Made by a program: the position numbers and the translations under genes. DNA of 64,000 nucleotides from WHSW01 sp963846565 (GTDB lineage Bacteria; Actinomycetota; Thermoleophilia; Solirubrobacterales; 70-9). The notes beneath the pieces are model-generated. The model had not been told where the DNA came from. It did not search any database and was given only the letters and a program-made list of their open reading frames with translations. The stretch is from NCBI GenBank assembly GCA_963846565.1, contig CAWJWL010000005.1:434001-498000 (forward strand). The letters run 5' to 3'. Shown piece by piece: positions 21,481 to 30,616 of the stretch (its first letter is position 1; each line of letters starts with the position of its first letter).

Positions 21481-22323
21481 CTACTTCTTGACGATGACCT
21501 TGTTGCAGTCGGGTGCGACGACGTCGATCTTGTCGACGATCGCCTTGTCAAAGCCGAGACCGCACTTGACCTTGTCGCGGTCGCCATCGGCCGCCTTGAC
21601 CTTGTCGTTGCCGCCACCGGCGCGGATGTTGTCCTTGCCGGTACCGCCGCTGATCCGATCCTTGCCACCCTGGCTCTGGACCTGATCCTTACCTGCGTCG
21701 CCGTTGACCTGGTCATTGCCGGTCCCGCCGCGGACCTTGTCCTTGCCGACGTTGCCCTTGACCCGATCGTTGCCGCCGCTTCCCTGCAGGCGGTCGTTGC
21801 CGGAGTCGCCCGAGATCTTGTCGTTGTCACCGAAGCCCTTGATCAGGTCGTTCTCTTCGTTGCCGGCGATCTTGTCGGTGCCACTGCCACCGGTGATCGA
21901 GTCGTTGCCTCCGTCGCCGGAGGCCTCATCGTCGCCGTTGCCGAGGTCGATCGTGTCGTTGCCGGGGCCGCCGGTCGCACCATCGTCGCCATCCTCTCCG
22001 AGCATCGTGTCCGCGCCGTCGGCGCCGAGCAGGACGTCATTGCCGTCCTGGCCGTTGATGCAGTCGTCGCCGGGGAGGCCGTTGATGTTGTCGTCGCCAC
22101 CGCCGCCGCGCAGGAGGTCGTTACCCGGGGTACCGAGGATCGTGTCGGCGGCATTGTCACCTTGAAGAGCGACGCCGTTGATCGTCGGGATGCCGGGACA
22201 CTCGGCGTAGTAGTACTGGTAGTAGTCCGCAGGCGCGATCGGAACGACCGCCGCCGACGCGGCAGACGTGAGCACGAGGGAGCCTCCCAATACCGCCACG
22301 CACGAGGCGAATCTAAGCTTCAA
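21481..22323 (-). CDS. Secreted RTX-type calcium-binding repeat protein
   Basis: The 280-residue product has a signal peptide (about residues 1-24) and a Tyr-rich stretch (DYYQYYYAEC). At least fifteen nonapeptide repeats of the GG-x-G-x-D type follow (for example LRGGGGDDNINGLPGDD and VRGGTGNDQVNGDAGKD). These hemolysin-type repeats form a calcium-filled beta-roll after secretion. From about residue 170 many aspartates become Lys (GGKDRISGGTGKD), which may alter calcium loading. It ends with a Cys-containing cap (DKVKCGLGFDKA and APDCNKVIVKK). No toxin or enzyme domain is present. A hairpin terminator follows. Confidence 0.88.
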   Translation of the reverse strand: MKLRFASCVAVLGGSLVLTSAASAAVVPIAPADYYQYYYAECPGIPTINGVALQGDNAADTILGTPGNDLLRGGGGDDNINGLPGDDCINGQDGNDVLLGADGADTMLGEDGDDGATGGPGNDTIDLGNGDDEASGDGGNDSITGGSGTDKIAGNEENDLIKGFGDNDKISGDSGNDRLQGSGGNDRVKGNVGKDKVRGGTGNDQVNGDAGKDQVQSQGGKDRISGGTGKDNIRAGGGNDKVKAADGDRDKVKCGLGFDKAIVDKIDVVAPDCNKVIVKK

Positions 22324-22483
22324 AACGAATCTCCTTCTCTGGTTCCACCGCGGGCGGTTGCCGAACGCGGGCTCTCAGTGTCGGACGGACACTATGCCAA
22401 GTCATACGTGGTGTGACCCGCTCGCCTGACAGCCGCACCGGCGCGTCTTCGGGCATCGATCTCGACGCCGTACGCTGGCGCCG

Positions 22484-23608
22484 ATGCGAATCGGGGTCTG
22501 CGCGTACTGGTTCAACCGCGGGCAGGGCGTGGTCGCCCGCCAGCTCCGCTCTGCTCTCGACAGCCTCGGCCACGAGACGTACGTGCTCGCCCGGCCGACC
22601 CGGGCGCGGAACATCCGGCCGTCGTTCGTCGACCGGACCGGCCCTTGGGATCAGCCGCGGGTGACGGAGGCCAGCGCGTACGCGATCCCGGCCGAGGAGT
22701 TGCTCGAGTGGGGGACCTCGAACGAGATCGAGCTCGTGTTCTTCGACCAGAACTACGGCTTCGAGGCGATCGGGGCCCTGCGATCGAGCGGTGTGCGAAC
22801 CGTCGGCCGCTTCGTCTGGGAGCAGTTCGCCGCCGACCATGTCGACCCGGCGAAGCGGGCGCTCGACGTCGTCTACTCGGTGACGGCAGCCGAACAAGAG
22901 CGCTATGCCTCCATGGGGATCGAAAGTCCTCGGGTCCACTGGGGCATACACCCGGAGCTCTTGGCTTTTGGCAGCGGCCGTGCCTCGGCTGACCCGGCCG
23001 CCCCCGGACGCGACGCGGAGGAGGCGGGCGGAGCGTCCGGTCTTCTCTTCTTCTATCCCGGCGGCTTTCTCAGCAAGCGCAAGCCGCTGCCGGAGCTGCT
23101 GAAGGCATTTCGCGCCGCCCGCGGCGACGACGTTCGCCTCCTGATCAAGGGCCAGGTGCGGCGCGAGCTCGACGTCCTCGACCGCGGAGTCCGCCGCGAT
23201 CCGCGGGTCGAGGTGATCCTGGAGGATCTTCCGACCGCCGAGCACCTGGCGCTCTTCGCGTCTGCCGACGTCTGCCTCGCGCCGAGCCGCTGGGAGGGAC
23301 TCGGCCTCCACCTGTACGAGGCGATCGCGCTTGGCCTCCCGGTGATCACGAACGACTACCCGCCGATGAACGAGGTGATCCGTGACGGCGAAAACGGGCT
23401 CCTCGTCCGCTCACGCCGCCGCGGGAGGGCGGCCTCGGGGATCCCGGCGCAGCTGCCGGTCGTCCGCGACCTCACCCGCGCGATCAACGAAGCGCGCGCG
23501 CCGGGCGTCCTCGCCGAGCTCGGGGCGGGCGTCCGCGCGGCGCGCGAGCGGCTCTCCTGGGAGCGGACGGTGGCCGACTACTCGGCGCTGATCGACGCCG
23601 CGACCTGA
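22484..23608 (+). CDS. GT-B glycosyltransferase (GT4-like), paralogue 1
   Basis: The 374-residue protein has a two-lobed GT-B layout. An N-terminal RIGVCAYWFNRGQGVVARQL is shared with the genes at 37268 and 38418. The C-terminal donor-site region is CLAPSRWEGLGLHLYEAIALG followed by PVITNDYPPMNEV. GT4-like enzymes transfer sugars from nucleotide donors; acceptor and sugar are unknown. Residues 169-185 (ADPAAPGRDAEEAGGAS) are a translated copy of the 48-bp dispersed repeat, sitting between the lobes where paralogues vary in length. The start is an ATG matching the paralogues. Confidence 0.85.
   Translation: MRIGVCAYWFNRGQGVVARQLRSALDSLGHETYVLARPTRARNIRPSFVDRTGPWDQPRVTEASAYAIPAEELLEWGTSNEIELVFFDQNYGFEAIGALRSSGVRTVGRFVWEQFAADHVDPAKRALDVVYSVTAAEQERYASMGIESPRVHWGIHPELLAFGSGRASADPAAPGRDAEEAGGASGLLFFYPGGFLSKRKPLPELLKAFRAARGDDVRLLIKGQVRRELDVLDRGVRRDPRVEVILEDLPTAEHLALFASADVCLAPSRWEGLGLHLYEAIALGLPVITNDYPPMNEVIRDGENGLLVRSRRRGRAASGIPAQLPVVRDLTRAINEARAPGVLAELGAGVRAARERLSWERTVADYSALIDAAT
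22990..23037 (+). repeat. 48-bp dispersed repeat, copy 2 (in frame)
   Basis: The copy lies inside the glycosyltransferase gene and is read as ADPAAPGRDAEEAGGAS. In the central mini-hairpin GGC-GAA-GCC has become CGC-GAC-GCG. The first and last positions have changed together and still pair. The last bases are AGCGTC instead of AACGTT. Confidence 0.9.
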
Positions 23609-23796
23609 TCCGGCTTCGGCTGGGAGTCGACGCCGCGGCGCCGGCGAGCAGCTCGGGACGCATCTCAGCGAGCCCGGCATCCTCGGAGCACCTGAGCGCC
23701 CGGTCGTAGATCGCCGCTGTGCACCTGTGGCCCGCGATTCGGGCATGATGAAGACCGATACCTGGCCCGGGATTTCGACCAAGGAGGAGACCCCCG

Positions 23797-24078
23797 ATGC
23801 CGACTTTCATCATGCTCACGCGGCTGACCTCGGACGGCGTGAAGACGATCAAGGACAACCCCGCGCGCGTGCACGAGGTGACGCGCGAGGTCGAGCAACT
23901 CGGGGTCAAGGTGGTGAACCAGTGGGCGACGCTCGGCGAGTACGACTTCGTCAGCGTGATCGAAGCGCCGGACGAGAAGACGATGGCGAAGCTCTCGGTG
24001 GAGATGGGCTCCCGCGGTACGGTGACGAACCAGACAATGGTCGCGATCGACCCGGAGGAGTTCACCTCATCGCTCTGA
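23797..24078 (+). CDS. GYD-domain protein
   Basis: The 93-residue protein shows the GYD pattern: FIMLTRLTSDGVKTIKDNP, a central WATLGEYDFVSVIEAPDE, and GTVTNQTMVAIDPEEF. GYD proteins are small ferredoxin-like-fold proteins of unknown function, common in actinobacteria. It stands directly upstream of purD (47 bp), so co-transcription is possible. A Shine-Dalgarno-like AAGGAGGAG precedes the ATG. Upstream, 23609-23796 shows nothing further. Confidence 0.8.
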   Translation: MPTFIMLTRLTSDGVKTIKDNPARVHEVTREVEQLGVKVVNQWATLGEYDFVSVIEAPDEKTMAKLSVEMGSRGTVTNQTMVAIDPEEFTSSL

Positions 24079-24124
24079 CCGGACCCGCGCCCACGCCTTG
24101 CCGGGCCGCGACGCCGATCGTCAC

Positions 24125-25411
24125 GTGAGCCGGATCCTCGTCGTCGGCGGGGGCGGGCGCGAGCACGCGATCGTGCGGGCGCTGCGCAGGGGCTCGGCCG
24201 AGGAGGTCCTCTGCGCGCCCGGCAACGCGGGCATCGCCGCCGACGCTCGCTGCATCCCGGTCGGCGCCGACGATGTCGGCGCGCTCGTCGACGCGGCGGT
24301 CGCGGAATCGTGCACCCTGGTCGTCGTCGGCCCCGAGGCGCCGCTGGTCGCCGGGCTCGTCGACGCGCTCGAGGCCGCCGGCGTCCCGGCATTCGGGCCG
24401 AGCGCGGCTGCCGCCCGGCTCGAGGGGTCGAAGGTTCATGCGAAGGAGCTGATGGCCTCCGCAGGCGTCCCGACCGCTTCGCACGTCGTCCTGCGAAGCG
24501 GCGAGGAGGCGCGCGAGCACCTTGCCCGCGCGCCCTACCCGCTGGTGCTGAAGGCCGACGGACTCGCTGCCGGCAAGGGCGTGATCATCTGCGCCTCGGA
24601 GTCCGAGGCGCTCGAGGCGGTCGAGGTCTTCTTCGTCGAGCGGCGCTTCGGCGCGACCGAGGTCGTGCTCGAGGAGTTCCTCGAGGGGGAGGAGCTTTCG
24701 CTGCTCGCCCTGTGCGACGGCGAGAACGTGGTCCCGCTGGCCCCGGCCCAGGACTACAAGCGGATCTTCGACGGCGACCGCGGCCCGAACACGGGCGGCA
24801 TGGGCAGCTACTCGCCCGTCGCCGGCTTCGGCGAGGCTCGCGTCGGGAAGATCGCCGACGCAGTGCACCGGCCGATCGTCGACCTGATGCGCCGGCGCGG
24901 CACCCCGTTTCACGGCGTCCTCTACGCCGGGCTGATGCTCGGCCCCGGCGGACCGAAGGTGCTCGAGTTCAACACCCGCTTCGGTGACCCGGAGACGCAG
25001 GCCGTGCTTCCCCGGCTCTCCACCGACCTGCTCGAGCTGTTCCGCGCCTCGCGTGAGCCGGGGGGCCTCGGGGGCGTCCGGCCGGCGTTCATCGATGAGT
25101 GGGCAGTGACCCTGGTGCTCGCCAGCGCGGGCTACCCGGAGTCTTCGTCGAAGGGCGACGTGATCGCCGGGCTCGACCGCATCCCGGAGGGCATCGAGGT
25201 GACGCACGCGGGCACCTCCCGCAACGACGAGGGCGAGTTGGTGACCGCCGGCGGCCGGGTCCTGAACGTCACTGCGCTCGGCTCGGATCCGGGCGCTGCG
25301 CGTGACCGTGCCTACGCGGCGGCGGAGCTGATCGAGTTCGACGGCAAGCAACAGCGCAGCGACATCGCGGCGCGTGCGGTCGAGCCTGCCGCCGCCGGTT
25401 CGGCTGGGTAG
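24125..25411 (+). CDS. purD: Phosphoribosylamine-glycine ligase
   Basis: PurD makes glycinamide ribonucleotide in the second step of purine synthesis. The 428-residue ATP-grasp protein shows the N-terminal VVGGGGREHAI, VVVGPEAPLVAGLVD, the ATP-grasp core (YPLVLKADGLAAGKGV), GPNTGGMGSYSP and LEFNTRFGDPETQ. The GTG at 24125 is chosen because VSRILVVGGGG is the family N-terminus; an in-frame start at 24098 would add nine residues. It begins a purD-purE-purB run on the plus strand. Confidence 0.96.
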   Translation: MSRILVVGGGGREHAIVRALRRGSAEEVLCAPGNAGIAADARCIPVGADDVGALVDAAVAESCTLVVVGPEAPLVAGLVDALEAAGVPAFGPSAAAARLEGSKVHAKELMASAGVPTASHVVLRSGEEAREHLARAPYPLVLKADGLAAGKGVIICASESEALEAVEVFFVERRFGATEVVLEEFLEGEELSLLALCDGENVVPLAPAQDYKRIFDGDRGPNTGGMGSYSPVAGFGEARVGKIADAVHRPIVDLMRRRGTPFHGVLYAGLMLGPGGPKVLEFNTRFGDPETQAVLPRLSTDLLELFRASREPGGLGGVRPAFIDEWAVTLVLASAGYPESSSKGDVIAGLDRIPEGIEVTHAGTSRNDEGELVTAGGRVLNVTALGSDPGAARDRAYAAAELIEFDGKQQRSDIAARAVEPAAAGSAG

Positions 25412-25423
25412 GCTGCCGGTCCC

Positions 25424-25927
25424 GTGGAGATTCCGAAGCCGAGCACCGAGACCGGGCTGAAGACCCCTTCCAGTGCGCCGCTGGAGCCGATGCCCGAGGT
25501 CGAGGCCGCCTTCGAGGAGATCGAGGTCGACGCCCCGCGCGTCGGGATCATCATGGGGTCGAAGAACGACAAGCCGAAGATGCAGCCGGCCGGCACCGCG
25601 CTGCAGGAGGCCGGCATCCGCTACGAGGTCCGGGTGATGAGCGCCCACCGCGACCCCGAGAAGGTCCGCGAGTACTGCCACGCCGCCCGCATGCGCGGGC
25701 TCAAGGTGCTGATCGCGGGCGCCGGCATGTCGGCCGCGCTCCCCGGAGTCGCCGCCGCCCACACCGATCTCCCGGTGATCGGCGTGCCGATTCTCGGCAA
25801 GAGCCTCGGCGGCCTCGACGCATTGCTTTCCGCGGTGCAGATGCCGCCCGGCGTCCCGGTCGCCTGTGTGGCGATCGACGGCGCGAAGAACGCGGGCCTG
25901 CTGGCCGCCCGGATCATCCTCAGCTGA
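25424..25927 (+). CDS. purE: N5-CAIR mutase / AIR carboxylase PurE, atypical motifs
   Basis: PurE forms carboxyaminoimidazole ribonucleotide. The protein carries GIIMGSKNDKP, MSAHRDPEKV and AGAGMSAALPGVAAAHTDLP, then VIGVPI. Compared with ordinary class I PurE (GS-x-SDWP, SAHRTP, GAGGAAHLPG) the first motif is altered and the His of AAHLPG is replaced by Ala. A 38-residue Pro/Glu-rich leader precedes the domain. The GTG at 25424 follows purD by 12 bp. No purK partner is in the window. The altered motifs could mean a divergent PurE or a changed mechanism. Confidence 0.88.
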   Translation: MEIPKPSTETGLKTPSSAPLEPMPEVEAAFEEIEVDAPRVGIIMGSKNDKPKMQPAGTALQEAGIRYEVRVMSAHRDPEKVREYCHAARMRGLKVLIAGAGMSAALPGVAAAHTDLPVIGVPILGKSLGGLDALLSAVQMPPGVPVACVAIDGAKNAGLLAARIILS

Positions 25928-25928
25928 G

Positions 25929-27215
25929 TTGATCCCCCGCTATACCCGAGACGAGATCGGCCGCGTCTGGACCGACGAGCGCCGCATGCGCGGCTGGCTC
26001 GACGTCGAGCTTGCCGCGACGGAGGCCTGGGCTGCGGAGGGCAAGGTGCCCGCCGAGGCGGCGAGCGAGGCGCGGGAGAAGGCCTCGTTCACGGTCGAGG
26101 CGGTTGGGGAGCGCGAGAAGACCACGAACCACGACGTCGCCGCCTTCGTCGACGTGGTCGCCGAATCGGTCGGCGAGCATGGGCGATGGATCCACTACGG
26201 GCTCACCTCCTCCGATGTCCTCGATACGGCGCTGGCCCTGCAGCTGGTCGAGGCGGGAACGGTGATCGTCCAGGGCGCGACCGCCTACCGCGACGCGCTG
26301 ATCGCGAAGGCGCGCGAGCACGCCGGCACGCTCTGCGTCGGGCGCACGCACGGGATCCACGCCGAGCCGACGACGTTCGGCCTTCGCCTCGCGGGGTTCG
26401 CCTTCGAGGCGGATCGCAACCTGCGCCGCCTCCGCGACGCCTTCGAGCAGGCCGGCACCGGGAAGCTCTCGGGTGCGGTCGGCACCTACGCGTCGATCCC
26501 GCCGGCCGTCGAAGCATCGGTGATGGACCGGCTCGGGCTCCGCGCCGAAGACGTCTCGACCCAGGTCGTCCCGCGCGATCGTCATGCCCAGGTCCTGCAG
26601 GCGGTCGCCCTCGCCGGCGCCGGGCTCGAGCGCTTTGGACAGGAGATCCGCAACCTGCAGCGGACCGAGGTGCGCGAGGTCGAGGAGCCGTTCGCCTCAG
26701 GGGCGCAGAAGGGATCCTCGGCGATGCCGCACAAGCGCAACCCGATCACCGCCGAGCGGATCTGCGGCCTCGCACGGGTGCTGCGTGGCTACTCGCAGGC
26801 CGGGCTCGAGAACGTCGCCCTGTGGCATGAGCGCGACATCTCGCACTCGGGCGCCGAGCGCGTGATCCTCCCCGACGCGACGATCGGGCTCGACTACATG
26901 CAGCACCTCGCCACCCGGCTCGCCTCGGGCATGGTCGTTCACCCCGACCGGATGCAGGCGAACCTCGACCTCACCCATGGCGCCCTCTTCAGCCAGCGGG
27001 CGCTGACGGCGCTGATCGAGGCCGGCATGACCCGCGACGAGGCTTACCGCCTCGTTCAGGAAGCAGCGCAGGAGGCGTGGGAGACGGGGACGCCGTTCCG
27101 CGAGCTGCTCGCGCCGAAGGCACCGCAGCTGGACCTGGACGTGGTCTTGGACCCGAGCGCATACCTGACGCACGTCCCGGAAGTGCTCGCGCGCCTCGAC
27201 GCGCTCGTCGGCTAG
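25929..27215 (+). CDS. purB: Adenylosuccinate lyase
   Basis: PurB cleaves SAICAR and adenylosuccinate, releasing fumarate. The 428-residue protein has IPRYTRDEIGRVWTDERR at the N-terminus, HDVAAFVDVVAE with LTSSDVLDTALALQL, CVGRTHGIHAEPTTFG (catalytic His), and the signature SSAMPHKRNPITAERI. The TTG at 25929 is the family-consistent start and lies one base after the purE stop, so the two genes are tightly coupled. Convergent with the GMC oxidoreductase gene. Confidence 0.95.
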   Translation: MIPRYTRDEIGRVWTDERRMRGWLDVELAATEAWAAEGKVPAEAASEAREKASFTVEAVGEREKTTNHDVAAFVDVVAESVGEHGRWIHYGLTSSDVLDTALALQLVEAGTVIVQGATAYRDALIAKAREHAGTLCVGRTHGIHAEPTTFGLRLAGFAFEADRNLRRLRDAFEQAGTGKLSGAVGTYASIPPAVEASVMDRLGLRAEDVSTQVVPRDRHAQVLQAVALAGAGLERFGQEIRNLQRTEVREVEEPFASGAQKGSSAMPHKRNPITAERICGLARVLRGYSQAGLENVALWHERDISHSGAERVILPDATIGLDYMQHLATRLASGMVVHPDRMQANLDLTHGALFSQRALTALIEAGMTRDEAYRLVQEAAQEAWETGTPFRELLAPKAPQLDLDVVLDPSAYLTHVPEVLARLDALVG

Positions 27216-27228
27216 CGGGCCCTGAACC

Positions 27229-29202
27229 TCACCCGAGGATGCTCGCGGCGGTGCGGTGGGCGAGCGACATGATCGTCACCATCGGGTTGACGCCGGGGGC
27301 TGTCGGGAAGGCACTCGCGTCGCCGATCCAGACGCCCTTCGCGTCGTGGAGCTCGCCGCGGCCGTCGGCGACCGAGGTCGCCGGGTCCGAGCCCATCCGG
27401 CAGGAGCCCATCTGGTGCGCGGTGAACACGGTGACGTCGTTGGGCGCGTAGCTGGCGCTCTCGATCTCGGCGAGAAACGCGTCGAAGTCGTCGCCGCGTC
27501 GCCAGCGCAGCTCGCGCGCGTGTGCGGTGAACATCTGCGCCGCGCCGCTCGCGTGGTGGAGCCTCGCCAGCTCCACGTTCGCCCGCGCGGCAAGCCGCAT
27601 GTCGACGGCGTCGGTGAAGTCCCATTTGACCACCGCGCGCCCGAGGTCGTCGAGGACGACCTCGCCGGAACCGTGGTCGCGGGCGACGGTGATGAACGGA
27701 GCCATGAAGCCGGTCATCGACATCAGCTCCTTGTGCTGAGCGCCCGAATCCCACGGGAGTGCCGTCGATGTGAACGCCGGGAGCATTCCGGCGGCCTCGA
27801 TCAGGAAGCCGAAGCCGTCCTCGATGTCGAAGAAGTGATCGGAGAGGGCTGACTGGATCTGCCCGTTCCAGCCCTCGATGGGCTCGTCGTAGACGCCGTA
27901 GACGACACACGCCGGATGCAGGCGCAGGTTCTTCCCAACCGCGGGCCCGCCGATCTCCGAGCGCAGGAGCAGCGCCGGGGATTCGATCGCGCCCCCGGCG
28001 ACGACCACGGTCGGCGCCTCGATTGTCAGGGCCGTGGTCGCGCCGTCGGCGTGGGTGACCGTCGCGGCGATGCCCCTGGCGGCGCCGTCCTCGGTCAGGA
28101 TCCGCTCCGCGTAGCAACCGACGACCGCGCGGGCGCCGCCGTCGGAGGCGTCCTGGAGCCAGGTCTTCATCGCGGAGCGCTTGCAGCCCTTCGGGCAGCC
28201 GAGCGAGCAGTAGCCGCAGAACTCCGGGTCGTCGTCCAGAGAGGCGTTGCGCCAGATCGGCCGATGCTCGTAGCCGAGCTCGTCGCAGGCCGAGAGCAGG
28301 CGCTGATGGGTCTCGTTCTGCGTCGTCGCCTCCGTGTTGGCGCCGATCCGCTCCATGACGACGTCCATGTGCTCGCCGGTGAACTCCTCCGAGTCGAGGC
28401 CCTCGAGCCCGTGGCCCGCCCACTCGGAGAGAACTTCCGCGGGCGTGCGGACGCAGTTCATGTAGTTGACGACCGTGCCGCCGCCGAGGCTCTGCCCGGC
28501 GAGGATCGCGATCGACCCGGACTCGGACGTCGCGAGCCCGCCGCCGTAGTAGAGCTCGAAGTAGCCCGGCACCTCGAGGCCGGTGAAGTCGGACTCGTTG
28601 CGGTAGCCGCCCATCTCGAGCACGACGACCTCCTTGCCGGCCTTCGCGCACTCGGCCGCGATCACGCCGCCGCCGGCGCCGGAGCCGACGACGACGACGT
28701 CGCAGGAGATCGTCGCGCTCTCGCCGGAGACGTCGGCCAGCGAGATGGTCTTCGGAGCATCTTCGGGCGAGGGCGGTGGCGCCTTCGGCCCCGGGTACCC
28801 GATCGCCTCCCAGTTCGGGTTTCGCCCCTGCTCGTCGGGAAGGCCGTAGAAGAAGAGGACGGTGAGGCCCTTGAACGCCTTGAGGCCGTGCTTGGCCTCG
28901 GGGTCCTGGGCGCTGAAGCCGTGGATGAGCTGCGTGCGGCCGTCGAGGTCCGCGGCGGCGAAGCCCTCGGCGTGGAGCGCGTCGAGCAACCCCGCGAACT
29001 CACCGATCTCGTCCGGCGTCATCACGTCCGCCATCAGGCCCTCGATCTGCGCCGGGACGGCGAGGTCCGTCGCCGCTCGGGCCATGAAGTCGCGCTCCAG
29101 CTCGTCGTGCGTGTCCAGCTCGACGGCGGGGACGAACGTGTCGCAGAGCGCCTCCAGCGTCGCCCGCTGCTCCTCGTTCAGCACGGCCTGTGCGACTGCC
29201 AT
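27229..29202 (-). CDS. GMC oxidoreductase (long-chain alcohol oxidase-like)
   Basis: The 657-residue flavoprotein has a 150-residue N-terminal helical domain, then an FAD-binding VVVGSGAGGGVIAAE. GGGTVVNYMNCVRTP follows, along with a Cys-rich loop FCGYCSLGCPKGCKRS and the C-terminal catalytic His region HQMGSCRMG with GVNPMVTIM. The extra N-terminal domain and Cys-rich loop are typical of long-chain fatty alcohol oxidases and related GMC enzymes. It is followed on the same strand, after transcription of a P450, suggesting joint oxidation of a lipid or alcohol substrate. The pair is a reverse-strand island between purB and purC. Confidence 0.88.
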   Translation of the reverse strand: MAVAQAVLNEEQRATLEALCDTFVPAVELDTHDELERDFMARAATDLAVPAQIEGLMADVMTPDEIGEFAGLLDALHAEGFAAADLDGRTQLIHGFSAQDPEAKHGLKAFKGLTVLFFYGLPDEQGRNPNWEAIGYPGPKAPPPSPEDAPKTISLADVSGESATISCDVVVVGSGAGGGVIAAECAKAGKEVVVLEMGGYRNESDFTGLEVPGYFELYYGGGLATSESGSIAILAGQSLGGGTVVNYMNCVRTPAEVLSEWAGHGLEGLDSEEFTGEHMDVVMERIGANTEATTQNETHQRLLSACDELGYEHRPIWRNASLDDDPEFCGYCSLGCPKGCKRSAMKTWLQDASDGGARAVVGCYAERILTEDGAARGIAATVTHADGATTALTIEAPTVVVAGGAIESPALLLRSEIGGPAVGKNLRLHPACVVYGVYDEPIEGWNGQIQSALSDHFFDIEDGFGFLIEAAGMLPAFTSTALPWDSGAQHKELMSMTGFMAPFITVARDHGSGEVVLDDLGRAVVKWDFTDAVDMRLAARANVELARLHHASGAAQMFTAHARELRWRRGDDFDAFLAEIESASYAPNDVTVFTAHQMGSCRMGSDPATSVADGRGELHDAKGVWIGDASAFPTAPGVNPMVTIMSLAHRTAASILG

Positions 29203-29250
29203 CCCCGACCCTCCTCGACTCGCTTGCGGGTGTGGCCCGGACTCTATTGC

Positions 29251-30549
29251 TCAGCGCGTCGCGAACACGCGGGTTCCATGCCGCGGCGAGGTCGTGACGT
29301 TGCGGCGCACCGGGCGCTCGAGCTCCGGGGTGGCGGGTGCGAGCGCCACCGACCCGAGGATCGTCTCGATTGCGACTCGCATCTCCATCTGCGCGAAGGC
29401 GGCGCCGATGCAGCGACGGGTGCCGCCGCCGAACGGGATCCAGGAGAAGTTCTCGGGCCGCGACTCGCCGAGGAAGCGCTCGGGGCGAAAGGCGTACGGC
29501 TCCGGGTAGAGATCCGGCCTCGTCTGGGTCAGGTAGATGCCCGACATGACGACGTCGCCGGCCTCGAAGTCGTAGCCGCCGAGCGTCATCGGCCGGCGCA
29601 GCTCGCGGCCGGTGAAGGGAACGACCGGGCGCACCCGTAGCGACTCCTCGATCACGGCATCGAGGTACTCGCGCTCGCCGGCGCGGACCTCCTCGACCAG
29701 TCGCGTGTGCGCATCGGGGCGGTGCAGCAGCAGGTCGAAGGTCCAGGCGAGCCCGGTTGCGGTGGTCTCGTGCCCGGCGAGCAGCAGGGTCACGAGCTGG
29801 TCGCGGAGCTCGCGGTCGTCCATCTGCGAGCCGTCGTCGAACTCGGCCGCGATCAGCATCGAGAGGATGTCGACGCGGGCGGCGACGTCCGGATCGCGAC
29901 GGCGGGCGGCGATCTCCTCGGCGAGCATCGCGTCGGTGCGCTCGACGAGCCGGCGGAAGCGCCGGTAGTGCGGCAGGTCGCGGACGACCGGCGCGATGAG
30001 GCCGAGCGCCGCCGGCGACGCCGCCTCGTTGATGATCGCGATCAACCCCTCCGAGAGCTCGGCGCGACGCGCCTCGTCCTCGATCCCGAAGACGGCGCGG
30101 ACGATCACCTCGAGCGTGATCGCCTGCATGCCCGGGTGGAGCGGGAACGACTCGCCGGTCGGCCAGGAGTCGACCTCGCGCTCGGTCGCCTCGCGGATGG
30201 TCTCCTCGTAGGCGCGCATGCGCTCGCCGTGGAAGAGCGGCAACATCAGCCGCCTGCGGGCCATGTGCTCCTCGTCCTTCTGCAGCAGGAGCGACTTGGG
30301 ACCCAGGAGCGGCTTGAGGACGATGTCGCGCCCGGGGGCGATCGTGTTGACGCGATCCGCGCCGTAGAGCGCCTTGGTCGAATCCGGATCCGAGACGAAG
30401 TTGATCGTTCCCGGGCCGAGCAGGCGAGCTTCGAAGGTCTCGCCGAGCCGCCGCCTCCAGGTCTCGAAGAACGCGATCGGGCGGACGGCGAACCGCGCGG
30501 TCTGCAGGATCCGCGGCAACGGGATCACTGGCGGCCGGGATCCGTCCAT
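29251..30549 (-). CDS. Cytochrome P450
   Basis: This 432-residue soluble-type P450 has the I-helix LLLAGHETTATGLAW, the E-x-x-R in VIEESLRVRP, the PERF motif (FRPERFLGES) and the haem-ligand loop FGGGTRRCIGAAFAQ. It is most similar in style to fatty-acid or terpene P450s of actinobacteria; the substrate is unknown. The ATG at 30549 gives the expected N-terminus. Longer starts (to 30660) would run into purC. It lies 48 bp upstream of the GMC oxidoreductase in the same orientation and is divergent from purC. No ferredoxin partner is nearby. Confidence 0.92.
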   Translation of the reverse strand: MDGSRPPVIPLPRILQTARFAVRPIAFFETWRRRLGETFEARLLGPGTINFVSDPDSTKALYGADRVNTIAPGRDIVLKPLLGPKSLLLQKDEEHMARRRLMLPLFHGERMRAYEETIREATEREVDSWPTGESFPLHPGMQAITLEVIVRAVFGIEDEARRAELSEGLIAIINEAASPAALGLIAPVVRDLPHYRRFRRLVERTDAMLAEEIAARRRDPDVAARVDILSMLIAAEFDDGSQMDDRELRDQLVTLLLAGHETTATGLAWTFDLLLHRPDAHTRLVEEVRAGEREYLDAVIEESLRVRPVVPFTGRELRRPMTLGGYDFEAGDVVMSGIYLTQTRPDLYPEPYAFRPERFLGESRPENFSWIPFGGGTRRCIGAAFAQMEMRVAIETILGSVALAPATPELERPVRRNVTTSPRHGTRVFATR

Positions 30550-30616
30550 CGCCAAATTCTCGCAGTCTGCGAGATCGAGCCAAAAGCGCTCCGCGGCTGT
30601 CGTTACGATCGCACCG

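Noticed and set aside
21500..22140. Periodic sequence that could suggest a CRISPR-like or satellite array
   Set aside because: The periodicity is the nine-residue RTX repeat of a secreted protein. The units vary and there are no constant repeats with unique spacers.
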